Shown: piece after piece, positions 1 through 7,508 of the stretch
Layout of the letters: each line of letters begins with the position of its first letter
Position numbering within the stretch: position 1 is the stretch's first letter
Assembly: GCF_905196875.1 (NCBI RefSeq)
Contig: NZ_CAJJWO010000022.1
Location: 1 to 64,000 of the forward strand
Direction: 5' to 3'
Origin: an uncultured Parabacteroides sp.
GTDB lineage: Bacteria > Bacteroidota > Bacteroidia > Bacteroidales > Tannerellaceae
DNA length: 64,000 bases
Notes under the pieces: generated by a model
Database searches by the model: none
What the model was told of the DNA's origin: nothing
The model's input: the letters and a program-made list of their open reading frames with translations, nothing else
Made by a program: the position numbers and the translations under genes

Positions 1-77
1 AAGGCATGGCAGAGTTTTGCCAAAGGCATGGCAGAGTTTTGCCAAAGGCATGGCAGAGTTTTGCCAAAGGCATGGCA
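1..77. repeat. Tandem 22-nt direct repeat, about 3.5 copies, cut by window edge
   Basis: Near-identical units begin at 1 (first base missing), 22, 44 and 66. The fourth diverges after its first 12 bases. Each unit contains GGCATGGCAGAG followed by TTTTGCC, so GGCA and TGCC can pair into a short stem. The array enters from the left edge, so its full length and upstream gene are unknown. No reading frame of interest crosses it. The 22-nt period matches other intergenic arrays in this window, although the motif differs. Confidence 0.9.
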
Positions 78-100
78 AAAGGATTAAATGCCTAACGAAC

Positions 101-150
101 AAAATAGCCTCCCCGATAAAGCATGACTGCCGTACCGGGGAGGCTATTTT
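101..150. terminator. Bidirectional intrinsic terminator
   Basis: A perfect 15-bp inverted repeat (101-115 and 136-150) encloses a 20-nt loop. It is bounded by an A tract on the left and a T tract on the right. It can terminate both the minus-strand DUF3256 operon, which stops at 168, and transcription entering from the left. Confidence 0.85.
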
Positions 151-167
151 TATAAGTTATAATCAGT

Positions 168-800
168 TCATTTAAAATGGTACTTCTCCCAGGTATATAC
201 TTTGGGAGATTCCTTTATAAAAGGAATTACCGCTTTCCGGTCTTCCTTACTCAGATATAAAGGAGTGGTGTAAGTAGCTGTCAATGTCAGGTTATCCGGA
301 CTCAAGGTATACTGTATCAGGTCCATATCCAAACGGGATGCGGCATCCTGAAAGGCATTACTATTTTTGTCGGTATCGTCTTTGATAAACCAGTCGGCAT
401 CCACCGGTGTAAACAGGTCGGATACGGCCAACGGCTGCCATTCTGTGGTAAAAAACTCGATCTGGCTGTCTGCCACCGGACCGTTTACCGTTCTTATCAT
501 ACAGATAACATTCGTGTTATTCACCAAAGGCAAGAGCTTCATTTCTATTGAGCTCCGCTCGGTAGCCTGCAATAACAAATAATCCGAAGTCAGCTTCTTC
601 AGTGAGGAAGAGCCGTTCATCGTATTCTTCAACGTAGCATCTTTACCTGATTTATACAAATCAACCAAATCCTTACGCCAGGCATTTTCCAGCTGGGGAA
701 TATTCTGGTCGGGCATCGAGATAAATAAAGCATCCATCTCCTGTGCCTTCACACCCAAAGCTAAAGCACAAATCAATATAGAAAAAATAAGTCGTTTCAT
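168..800 (-). CDS. DUF3256 family secreted protein
   Basis: 210 residues with an N-terminal signal peptide (MKRLIFSILICALALGVKAQ) that ends in a typical Bacteroidales cleavage region. The rest matches my memory of the Bacteroidales-specific DUF3256 family: an opening stretch with DALFISMPDQ, followed by a mixed alpha/beta body. Function is unknown and no catalytic motif is visible. Its start codon directly abuts the stop of a 52-codon reading frame, and it is the last gene of the minus-strand set truA - EamA transporter - small ORF - DUF3256. A strong terminator follows 18 bp after its stop. Family assignment is from recognition, not a search. Confidence 0.85.
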   Translation of the reverse strand: MKRLIFSILICALALGVKAQEMDALFISMPDQNIPQLENAWRKDLVDLYKSGKDATLKNTMNGSSSLKKLTSDYLLLQATERSSIEMKLLPLVNNTNVICMIRTVNGPVADSQIEFFTTEWQPLAVSDLFTPVDADWFIKDDTDKNSNAFQDAASRLDMDLIQYTLSPDNLTLTATYTTPLYLSKEDRKAVIPFIKESPKVYTWEKYHFK

Positions 801-959
801 TTACTTTTCATTTTTTATTATATCGGTAAAGTCTGACCAGTCTTCTACCTTAAAGGCTCTGATATCCCTTACCGATTTTCTAAACCATTCAATACCGGCC
901 AACCAATCATCCAAACCTGTAAGGTCAGGCGAGACCTGCACTTTATCTCCTGTTTTCAT
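801..959 (-). CDS. Small hypothetical protein (52 aa)
   Basis: Short frame in the gap between the EamA transporter and the DUF3256 gene, same strand as both. It begins MKTGDKVQVSPDLTGLDDW and its TAA stop immediately precedes the DUF3256 ATG. The opening resembles small Bacteroidales proteins that start MK(T/I)GDKV and continue into a beta-rich body. Here the second half (WFRKSVRDIRAFKVEDW) does not look like that body, so the gene may be a divergent or eroded member. No function can be given. Tight abutment with the next gene argues that it is translated. Confidence 0.5.
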   Translation of the reverse strand: MKTGDKVQVSPDLTGLDDWLAGIEWFRKSVRDIRAFKVEDWSDFTDIIKNEK

Positions 960-1001
960 ATCCTGTAATATTTTGTATCTACAAAAATAATAGAATAACC
1001 T

Positions 1002-1898
1002 TTAGCGTGTACCCAGATATAGGAATATCATTCCTAATAATACTAAAAAGAGGTCTATCGCCTTGCTCTTTAAGTTTTTTTCATGGAAGAAGATCGCTCC
1101 GGCAATGAAAGTGACAAGTACGTTGCTACGACGTATCATGGATACGATCGAGATCATCGAGTCGGGGAAACTTAAGGCATAGAAGTAAATCCAGTCGGCA
1201 ATGATCAGAAAGACGGAGATAAAAACAATATTCCAGTGCCAAACGAACGGTGTACTCTTTTTCCGTTGAGGATACCACAGCAACAGCAGGATCGGCAACA
1301 TGATAAGGCACTGATAGACATTGAACCAAACCTGCACCGTCATCACATCCATCGTTCCCATCAGGTATTTGTCGTATAAACCGCTCATGGCTCCGGTCAG
1401 GATGGATATCACCGTAAAAAAGATCCATTTGTTATGGGTGAAGTGAATCCCCTCCTTCTTTCCCGAAGATGAAAGCAGATAGAAAGAAGCAATCGAGAGC
1501 AATACTCCGATCCATTGATACAAATTCAGCCGTTCACCGAATATAACCATTGCTCCGACTAAGGTTAGAACAGGCTGTGTCGCCTTGATGGGCCCCGTTA
1601 TGGTTAGCGGCAGATGCTTTAAGGCAAAGTAACCGGATATCCATGAGGATAAGACGATGACAGCCTTGATAAATACAGCCACATGCGTTTCGAAAGAAAC
1701 ACGCGGCACATAAAACATTGTATCGTCCAATACGGATGTACAAAACGACAGGATTATAAAAGGAACGAAGATAAGGCTGCTTATCAACGTATTCAGGAAC
1801 AATACCGGAATTACGGCATTCCCATTCAGGGAAATCTTTTTATTCACCTCATAGCATCCCAGCAGGAATGCGGAGGCAAATGCTAATGCTACCCACAT
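1002..1898 (-). CDS. EamA/DMT superfamily transporter
   Basis: 298 residues made almost entirely of hydrophobic segments, consistent with the ten-helix, two-EamA-repeat architecture of drug/metabolite transporters. The first repeat carries GPIKATQPVLTLVGAMVIFGERL, a typical end of an EamA half (helix, then FGERL loop). The second ends with AGAIFFHEKNLKSKAIDL, the matching position in the second half. It is an inner membrane permease with unknown substrate. It starts 5 bp after the truA stop and is surely co-transcribed with it. Members of this family range from metabolite exporters to nucleotide-sugar carriers; nothing here discriminates between them. Confidence 0.9.
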   Translation of the reverse strand: MWVALAFASAFLLGCYEVNKKISLNGNAVIPVLFLNTLISSLIFVPFIILSFCTSVLDDTMFYVPRVSFETHVAVFIKAVIVLSSWISGYFALKHLPLTITGPIKATQPVLTLVGAMVIFGERLNLYQWIGVLLSIASFYLLSSSGKKEGIHFTHNKWIFFTVISILTGAMSGLYDKYLMGTMDVMTVQVWFNVYQCLIMLPILLLLWYPQRKKSTPFVWHWNIVFISVFLIIADWIYFYALSFPDSMISIVSMIRRSNVLVTFIAGAIFFHEKNLKSKAIDLFLVLLGMIFLYLGTR

Positions 1899-1903
1899 AA
1901 ATA

Positions 1904-2656
1904 TTAACTATTAAACAATTCTTCGGGATATGTTACATCCACGAGATAAAGTGCATGCCCTGGCACGGAAGTACCGGCTTTGCATCTGTCTTTTGCCTCT
2001 ATTACTTTACGAAAACCTTCTATTGTCAATTTGCCCCGTCCCACTTCCAATAGAGTACCGACGATAGCCCGCACCATATTACGCAGAAAACGATCTGCCT
2101 GTACGGTAAAAACCCAGACATTCCCTTCCTGCTCCCATCCGGCCTTATAGATACGGCAGTTATTCGTCTTCACATCTGTATGCAACTTGCTGAAGCTGGT
2201 AAAATCGACAAAATCGAATAAGACCGTACAGGCTTCATTCATCGCTTCAAAGTCCAGTTTGCCCGTCATCTTATAAACCAGGTCGTAATTGAACGGGTCT
2301 TTATGAGTGGTGATATAATATTTATAGGTACGGGAAGTGGCATCGAAACGGGCATGCGCTTCCGGCCGCACCGGGACGATCCGGTAAATGGCAATATCTT
2401 TCGGAAGCAGACGGTTCAGCTTCTCCGCCAGGAAAGGCAGATCGGCAATCGGCTCGTCCCAATCGAAATGAGCAATCATCGTACGGGCATGTACACCGGC
2501 ATCCGTACGCCCGGCCCCAACGATGGGAACAGGCCGGCGAAACAAAGTGGCCAGTGCCTCTTCTATGCATTGCTGCACGGTTATACCATTGGGTTGCACT
2601 TGCCAACCACTGAAATTCTTACCGTTATATCCAAGATATATAAAGTAGCGATTCAC
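1904..2656 (-). CDS. truA: tRNA pseudouridine(38-40) synthase TruA
   Basis: 250 residues, the normal TruA length. It converts uridines 38-40 of the anticodon stem-loop to pseudouridine in the cytoplasm. The active-site motif GAGRTDAGVHA lies at residues 47-57, with the catalytic aspartate at 52. The N-terminal YLGYNGKNFSGWQVQPN and the later FLRNMVRAIVGTLLEVGRG are also classical TruA segments. It is the first gene of a minus-strand operon followed by an EamA transporter. A -7 promoter element lies about 33 bp upstream, back to back with the promoter of the divergent transporter gene. Confidence 0.97.
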   Translation of the reverse strand: MNRYFIYLGYNGKNFSGWQVQPNGITVQQCIEEALATLFRRPVPIVGAGRTDAGVHARTMIAHFDWDEPIADLPFLAEKLNRLLPKDIAIYRIVPVRPEAHARFDATSRTYKYYITTHKDPFNYDLVYKMTGKLDFEAMNEACTVLFDFVDFTSFSKLHTDVKTNNCRIYKAGWEQEGNVWVFTVQADRFLRNMVRAIVGTLLEVGRGKLTIEGFRKVIEAKDRCKAGTSVPGHALYLVDVTYPEELFNS

Positions 2657-2688
2657 GTCCGGATCTGTTTGCTTTTTATTATTCGGTG

Positions 2689-2696
2689 CAAAGGTA
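2689..2696 (-). promoter_or_regulatory. Bacteroidota -7 element for truA
   Basis: On the minus strand the octamer reads TACCTTTG, a perfect match to TAnnTTTG. It predicts a start about 7 nt downstream and a short leader to the truA ATG at 2656. I do not see a clear -33 TTTG at the expected 19-21 bp. Confidence 0.65.
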
Positions 2697-2716
2697 ACAG
2701 AATTCTCGCCAGGAGA

Positions 2717-2747
2717 TTGCCTGAACGCTCAAAAAAGTGTACTTTTG
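2717..2747 (+). promoter_or_regulatory. Bacteroidota promoter for the AspT/YidE-type transporter
   Basis: TTG (2717-2719) and TACTTTTG (2740-2747) are separated by 20 bp, fitting the -33/-7 pattern. An upstream in-frame TTG at 2745 sits inside the -7 box and therefore cannot be the start codon. This fixes the ATG at 2781. Confidence 0.7.
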
Positions 2748-2780
2748 CGCTCTCAAATCGTTAAAACAAAACTATCTGAC

Positions 2781-4379
2781 ATGTTTGAAACATTGCTTCA
2801 GTCCTCCTATTTCTCCCTGTTCCTGATCGTTGCATTGGGATTCATTTTAGGCAGGATACAGATTAAGGGTTTATCGCTCGACGTCTCTGCCGTCATTTTT
2901 ATTGCACTTTTGTTTGGTCATTTCGGAGTGATTATCCCTAAAGAACTGGGAAACTTCGGATTAGTGTTATTCATCTTTACCATTGGTATACAGGCCGGTC
3001 CCGGATTCTTTGACTCGTTCCGGTCGAAAGGGAAAACACTGATCATACTGACCTTATTGATCGTCGGCTCTTCCTGTATCACCGGACTTGTATTCAAATA
3101 TCTCCTGGATATCGACACCCCCAGCCTGGTTGGGTTGATAGCCGGAGCGTTGACCAGTACACCCGGTCTTGCTGTTGCAATCGATTCGACTCAATCATCC
3201 TCCGCATCCATTGCTTATGGTATCGCTTATCCGTTCGGGGTGATCGGAGTTATCTTGTTTGTCAAACTATTGCCGAAGATATTGCGTATCGACCTGATGG
3301 CTGAAGCAAAAGCTCTTGAAGCTAAAAGAAAAGGGAAATACCCTCCTTTACATACGGCTGCGTTCCGTATCGTAAACAGCAATATCTGTGGTAAGACACT
3401 GGCTCAGTTACAGATCCGCAGCATGACGGGAGCTGTTGTGTCACGTATCAAACATAACAAAACAACATCTATCCCTACTGCCCAGACCGTATTGGTTGAA
3501 GGCGACCTGATCAAAGCCGTCGGTAACGATAAATCGCTGGAACAACTGGAAATATTGGTAGGCGAACGCATTAAAGACGATCTGCCTTTCGGCAGCACCC
3601 AAGAGCTTCAGTCTATGCTGATCACGAACAAAAGTGTGATCAACAAGACACTGGGTTATCTGAATTTACAAGGGAACTTCAACTGTACGGTTACCCGCAT
3701 CCGCCGAAGCGGTATCGACCTTCCTCCCGAACCCTCCCTGGCTCTGAAATTCGGTGATAAACTGATGATTGCCGGTGAAAAAGAAGATTTGACAGAAGTT
3801 GGACAGGTACTCGGCAATGACGAAAAAAGACTTTCCGATACCGACTTCTTCCCGATTGCCGCCGGTATCGTATTGGGTGTCTTGTTCGGGAAGCTGAACT
3901 TGTCATTCTCCGACTCGTTCTCATTCTCTCCGGGCCTTACCGGAGGTATTCTGATGGTAGCCCTTATATTAAGCGCAATAGGGAAAACAGGGCCGATCGT
4001 TTGGTCTATGTCCGGATCAGCCAACCAATTGCTCCGTCAATTAGGTCTGTTATTGTTCCTCGCAGAAGTTGGAACGTCGGCCGGAGTAAACCTGGTATCG
4101 ACCTTCCAGGAGAGCGGTTGGACATTGTTTGGAGTAGGAATGGCAATAACTATGGTACCGATGCTTATCGCTGTCGGTTTCGGATACTGGGTTTTCAAGA
4201 TCAACATCCTCGACCTGATCGGAACGATTGCCGGAGGTATGACCAGTACACCCGGACTTGCAGCAGCCGATTCGATGACCGATAGTTCGGCTCCGAGCAT
4301 TGCTTACGCAACGGTTTACCCGATCGCGATGGTGTTCCTGATCCTGTTTATCCAATTAATTGCCGGTTTGATCGTCTAA
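2781..4379 (+). CDS. AspT/YidE/YbjL-type transporter with two RCK_C domains
   Basis: 532 residues from the ATG at 2781. The layout is membrane domain, two regulatory domains, then a second membrane domain, typical of the aspartate:alanine exchanger (AAE/AspT-YidE) family. The two membrane halves carry parallel signatures: GALTSTPGLAVAIDSTQSSS near residue 125, and GGMTSTPGLAAADSMTDSS near residue 490. The central part has two TrkA_C/RCK_C-like segments (about residues 195-365), which usually bind a ligand. Inner membrane carboxylate or amino-acid antiport is the family expectation; the substrate is not readable. It has its own promoter and a strong downstream terminator, so it is probably monocistronic. 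Confidence 0.9.
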   Translation: MFETLLQSSYFSLFLIVALGFILGRIQIKGLSLDVSAVIFIALLFGHFGVIIPKELGNFGLVLFIFTIGIQAGPGFFDSFRSKGKTLIILTLLIVGSSCITGLVFKYLLDIDTPSLVGLIAGALTSTPGLAVAIDSTQSSSASIAYGIAYPFGVIGVILFVKLLPKILRIDLMAEAKALEAKRKGKYPPLHTAAFRIVNSNICGKTLAQLQIRSMTGAVVSRIKHNKTTSIPTAQTVLVEGDLIKAVGNDKSLEQLEILVGERIKDDLPFGSTQELQSMLITNKSVINKTLGYLNLQGNFNCTVTRIRRSGIDLPPEPSLALKFGDKLMIAGEKEDLTEVGQVLGNDEKRLSDTDFFPIAAGIVLGVLFGKLNLSFSDSFSFSPGLTGGILMVALILSAIGKTGPIVWSMSGSANQLLRQLGLLLFLAEVGTSAGVNLVSTFQESGWTLFGVGMAITMVPMLIAVGFGYWVFKINILDLIGTIAGGMTSTPGLAAADSMTDSSAPSIAYATVYPIAMVFLILFIQLIAGLIV

Positions 4380-4400
4380 TCTCTCCCTATTATAAAAAAA

Positions 4401-4444
4401 CAAAGGCTTGCAAGCTTGATTTTTAGCTTGTAAGCCTTTGTTTT
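4401..4444 (+). terminator. Intrinsic terminator
   Basis: A 16-bp stem with one G.U-type mismatch (4401-4416 with 4425-4440), an 8-nt loop and a following TTTT. It has an A run on its left, so it could work in both directions. Its right arm overlaps the -33 region of the next gene's promoter. Confidence 0.85.
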
Positions 4445-4465
4445 ATATTTTTTATCTTATATTTG
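4437..4465 (+). promoter_or_regulatory. Bacteroidota promoter for the helicase gene
   Basis: TATATTTG at 4458-4465 is a perfect -7 element. TTTG at 4437-4440 is a possible -33 element, at a slightly short 17-bp spacing. It shares bases with the preceding terminator stem. The predicted start near 4472 leaves a leader of about 17 nt before the ATG at 4489. Confidence 0.6.
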
Positions 4466-4488
4466 CAGATACCATAAACAACATTTCT

Positions 4489-6618
4489 ATGACTATGCAA
4501 ATGAACCAACAATTTGACCTTGCCTTCAACTTCCTGCAGAACACCGGTACACACCTCTTCCTGACAGGAAAGGCAGGAACCGGAAAAACAACATTTCTGA
4601 AAAGATTAAAAGAGGTCTCCCCAAAACGAATGATCGTTGTAGCTCCCACAGGGGTAGCAGCCATTAATGCCGGTGGCGTTACGATCCACTCTTTCTTCCA
4701 GTTGCCCTTCGGCCCTTATATTCCTTCAGCCAACAAAACCGGGAGCCAGTCGAGCAACTTCTCTAATAAATTCAGCCGGGACAAAATCAATATTATCCGC
4801 AGCATGGATTTATTGGTGATAGATGAAGTCAGCATGGTACGTGCCGATCTGCTGGATGCGATAAGTGATGTACTTTGCCGTTACAAAGATCATTCAAAAC
4901 CTTTTGGAGGCGTGCAGCTACTGCTTATCGGTGACCTGCAACAGCTTGCGCCCGTCGCCAAAGATGAAGAATGGAACCTGTTGAAAGAGCATTATGCTTC
5001 GACGTTCTTCTTCGACAGCAAAGCACTTTCTGAAAGTACCTATTTCAGCATCGAACTCACACATGTCTACCGCCAAAGCGATAGTGTATTTATCAACCTG
5101 TTGAACAAAATCCGGGAGAACTGCTTCGATGATGAAACCCTCCGGATGCTCAACCAGCGGTATGCTCCCGACTTCAGACCTGATGACAAACTAGGGTATA
5201 TCACCCTTACGACACATAATTACCAGGCCCAGCAAATCAACAACCGGAAGCTAGCCGAGTTACCCGGTAAATCATACAGGTTCACGGCCGAGATAAATAA
5301 TGATTTCCCGGAATACTCCTATCCGACAGATGATAACCTGGAACTGAAATGCGGTGCCCAGGTAATGTTTGTGAAGAATGATTCCTCGGGCGATCATCGT
5401 TACTATAACGGGAAAATCGGAAAGATTGTCTTCATCAACCCGAACAAAATCACCGTCGTAGGAGAAGATGGAAACGAGATACAGGTTGAAAAAGAGACCT
5501 GGAGCAACGTTAAATACACGATCAATCCGGAAACGAAAGAGATTACGGAAACGATCGCCGGAACATTCAGCCAATATCCATTGAAAACGGCTTGGGCCAT
5601 TACGATCCATAAAAGTCAAGGGCTTACCTTCGAACATGCTATTATCGATGCTTCTGCCGCTTTCTCACACGGACAGGTATATGTAGCGCTTAGCCGTTGC
5701 AAAACATTGGAAGGTTTGGTTTTAAGCAGTCCGATCACCCGTAACGCCATGATCAAGGACTTACGGATACAAGAGTTTTCTTCTTCCGTAGCCGATAAGC
5801 AACCAGGGAAAGAACAGCTTGAAAAGGCACAGCAACATTATTTCGAAGAATTGGTAACCGATCTTTTTAACTTCGCCTCTATCCAGCAACGCCTGCAATA
5901 TGCCGCTTATATGGTTTATACTCATTTGCAAAAGTTATATCCGGAACTCAACACGCAATATGCCAATACCCGCGATGCATTCCGCGATGTAATAACAGAA
6001 GTGGGCGGACGTTTCCAACAACAGTTGAGTCGTATGATTTCAGGAAATCCGAATTACCAACAGGATGAAATGATCCAGGAACGTGTCAGGAAAGGAGTAG
6101 CTTACTTTATAGAACGCATCGACAGCCTGTGCTCTTCCCTGGAAGAGAATTCTGCCGTTGAAATAGACAATAAAGAGAGCCGGAAAGCGGTAAACAATGC
6201 GATCGGCAAATTCACCGAGGAGCTTCATCTGAAGCAAGAGACGTTGAAAGCATGCAAGGAGGGTTTCAGTGTCACCCGCTATCTCTCAGCCAGATCGAAA
6301 GCGGCAATCGAACCAACAGCTTCAGCAAAGAAACGTCCCGAACGTTCCTCGCAACCGGCTAAGGTCACTGTCTCAAGCGACATACTACATCCGGAGCTTT
6401 ACAACAGTATCAAACGGTGGAGGTATGAACTGGCAACAGAAAAAGAATTACCTCCCTACACAATTCTGCAACAAAAAGCATTACTGGGAATTGTAAACAC
6501 ATTACCTACTAATTCAAGGGAACTACTGGCAATACCCGGAATCGGAAAGAAAATTATCGAGAACTATGGAAGTATACTACTGAGACTTGTAAAGGAATAT
6601 ACAGAAAAACAGGAGTAA
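4489..6618 (+). CDS. Pif1-like SF1 helicase with C-terminal HRDC-like region
   Basis: 709 residues from ATG 4489 (ATGs at 4495 and 4501 are alternatives); any earlier start would fall in the terminator/promoter. Walker A is GKAGTGKT (27-34), Walker B is LLVIDEVSM (about 108-116), and APTGVAAINAGG follows as motif Ia. The segment TAWAITIHKSQGLTF with VYVALSRCKTLEGL is the conserved UvrD-C/Pif1 motif V-VI area. The last 80 residues resemble an HRDC/helix-hairpin-helix module (ELLAIPGIGKKIIENYG). It probably acts as a cytoplasmic DNA helicase in replication or repair. This Pif1-HRDC architecture is common in Bacteroidales. Confidence 0.9.
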   Translation: MTMQMNQQFDLAFNFLQNTGTHLFLTGKAGTGKTTFLKRLKEVSPKRMIVVAPTGVAAINAGGVTIHSFFQLPFGPYIPSANKTGSQSSNFSNKFSRDKINIIRSMDLLVIDEVSMVRADLLDAISDVLCRYKDHSKPFGGVQLLLIGDLQQLAPVAKDEEWNLLKEHYASTFFFDSKALSESTYFSIELTHVYRQSDSVFINLLNKIRENCFDDETLRMLNQRYAPDFRPDDKLGYITLTTHNYQAQQINNRKLAELPGKSYRFTAEINNDFPEYSYPTDDNLELKCGAQVMFVKNDSSGDHRYYNGKIGKIVFINPNKITVVGEDGNEIQVEKETWSNVKYTINPETKEITETIAGTFSQYPLKTAWAITIHKSQGLTFEHAIIDASAAFSHGQVYVALSRCKTLEGLVLSSPITRNAMIKDLRIQEFSSSVADKQPGKEQLEKAQQHYFEELVTDLFNFASIQQRLQYAAYMVYTHLQKLYPELNTQYANTRDAFRDVITEVGGRFQQQLSRMISGNPNYQQDEMIQERVRKGVAYFIERIDSLCSSLEENSAVEIDNKESRKAVNNAIGKFTEELHLKQETLKACKEGFSVTRYLSARSKAAIEPTASAKKRPERSSQPAKVTVSSDILHPELYNSIKRWRYELATEKELPPYTILQQKALLGIVNTLPTNSRELLAIPGIGKKIIENYGSILLRLVKEYTEKQE

Positions 6619-6731
6619 CATTCCCTCTTTATTTAACAACAAAATCGTGTATTTGTATATCTTCTTCATCGGAAGATCATGACCAGGAAAACGTTTTATA
6701 GATTATTGCCCGGTTTTAAAGAAAACAACAA

Positions 6732-6761
6732 GTCCTAGATAATTTCAATATTATCCAGGAC
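6732..6761 (-). terminator. Intrinsic terminator of the DUF4923 gene
   Basis: Inverted repeat GTCCT-A-GATAAT / ATTATC-C-AGGAC with a 6-nt loop and one internal mismatch. On the minus strand it is followed by a T-rich stretch. It lies 14 bp past the stop at 6775. Confidence 0.7.
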
Positions 6762-6774
6762 CTGCAAGATATTT

Positions 6775-7395
6775 CTATTTCTTCAACTCAAACCCTAACA
6801 TCATTCCATCGTACTCACTGGCCAATTTATTGACCATTTTCAACGTAGAGTTATCGGATATAGAGGATATTTTAGTTAGAAAATCAAGCAGCTTATCTGC
6901 ATTGAACAACAACGATAACTCATCGCCGGAGATAACGACATGAGCTGTCAGAGTGGTCACTTTCAGTTTTCCACCCAAAGCATATTTCAGTTCAACCGTC
7001 TTCTCATCCGGATTAACAGAGAAAGTGCCTTTCAAGGTTTTCTTCTTCAATGCATTCGTAAATGTACTGTCACTATTGAATACATAATTGAACATACCTT
7101 CAACTATACCAACCTTAGCACAATATGTTTTCAGCTTCTTTTCCAATTCACCGGCAGCTACACTTCCGGCAACATTCTTCAAGGCGTTATCTCCTTCCAG
7201 CTGAACAGCCGGATTCGTATACGTCCACGTTCCCGCCAGATTCTCAACGGTCAATTTCTTACCTCCCGTCACGGATGTCACCGCATCTTTTACTGTAGAC
7301 GAGTTCAACAGGTCTTTCAACGATTGTCCGTAAGCCTGACCGGATACAGACAGCAGGCTGCATACAGCAACCATTATAATCCACACTTTTTTCAT
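6775..7395 (-). CDS. DUF4923 family secreted lipocalin-like protein
   Basis: 206 residues with a signal peptide (first ~23 residues, ending SVSGQAYGQ). The body has the DUF4923 hallmark order: LAGTWTYTNPAVQLEGDNALKN, then a threonine/lysine-rich set of beta strands (GTFSVNPDEKTVELKYALGG), then a short helical tail ending GMMLGFELKK. The GTW motif and antiparallel strands suggest a lipocalin-like barrel that could hold a small ligand. That is inference from sequence style; the family has no assigned function that I know. It is a single gene with its own terminator, divergent from the metallopeptidase gene. Confidence 0.85.
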   Translation of the reverse strand: MKKVWIIMVAVCSLLSVSGQAYGQSLKDLLNSSTVKDAVTSVTGGKKLTVENLAGTWTYTNPAVQLEGDNALKNVAGSVAAGELEKKLKTYCAKVGIVEGMFNYVFNSDSTFTNALKKKTLKGTFSVNPDEKTVELKYALGGKLKVTTLTAHVVISGDELSLLFNADKLLDFLTKISSISDNSTLKMVNKLASEYDGMMLGFELKK

Positions 7396-7446
7396 TTCTC
7401 TAGTTTTACTCTTTTAAAAAACATACAAAGATACAAATATTATCCC

Positions 7447-7454
7447 TACATTTG
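7447..7454 (+). promoter_or_regulatory. Bacteroidota -7 element for the metallopeptidase/MFS pair
   Basis: TACATTTG matches TAnnTTTG. An in-frame TTG inside it (7452) cannot be a start codon, which moves the gene start to ATG 7509. A minus-strand TATCTTTG at 7426-7433 may serve the divergent DUF4923 gene. Confidence 0.6.
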
Positions 7455-7508
7455 TTTCTTGCTTTTATTTACACAGGGAAAGATCTTAAACTTAATAACA
7501 TAAGTCTT

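Noticed and set aside
2745..2780. N-terminal extension of the AspT/YidE-type transporter from a TTG
   Set aside because: The TTG lies in the -7 promoter box, so it would be upstream of the transcript; the ATG at 2781 gives a normal membrane-protein start.
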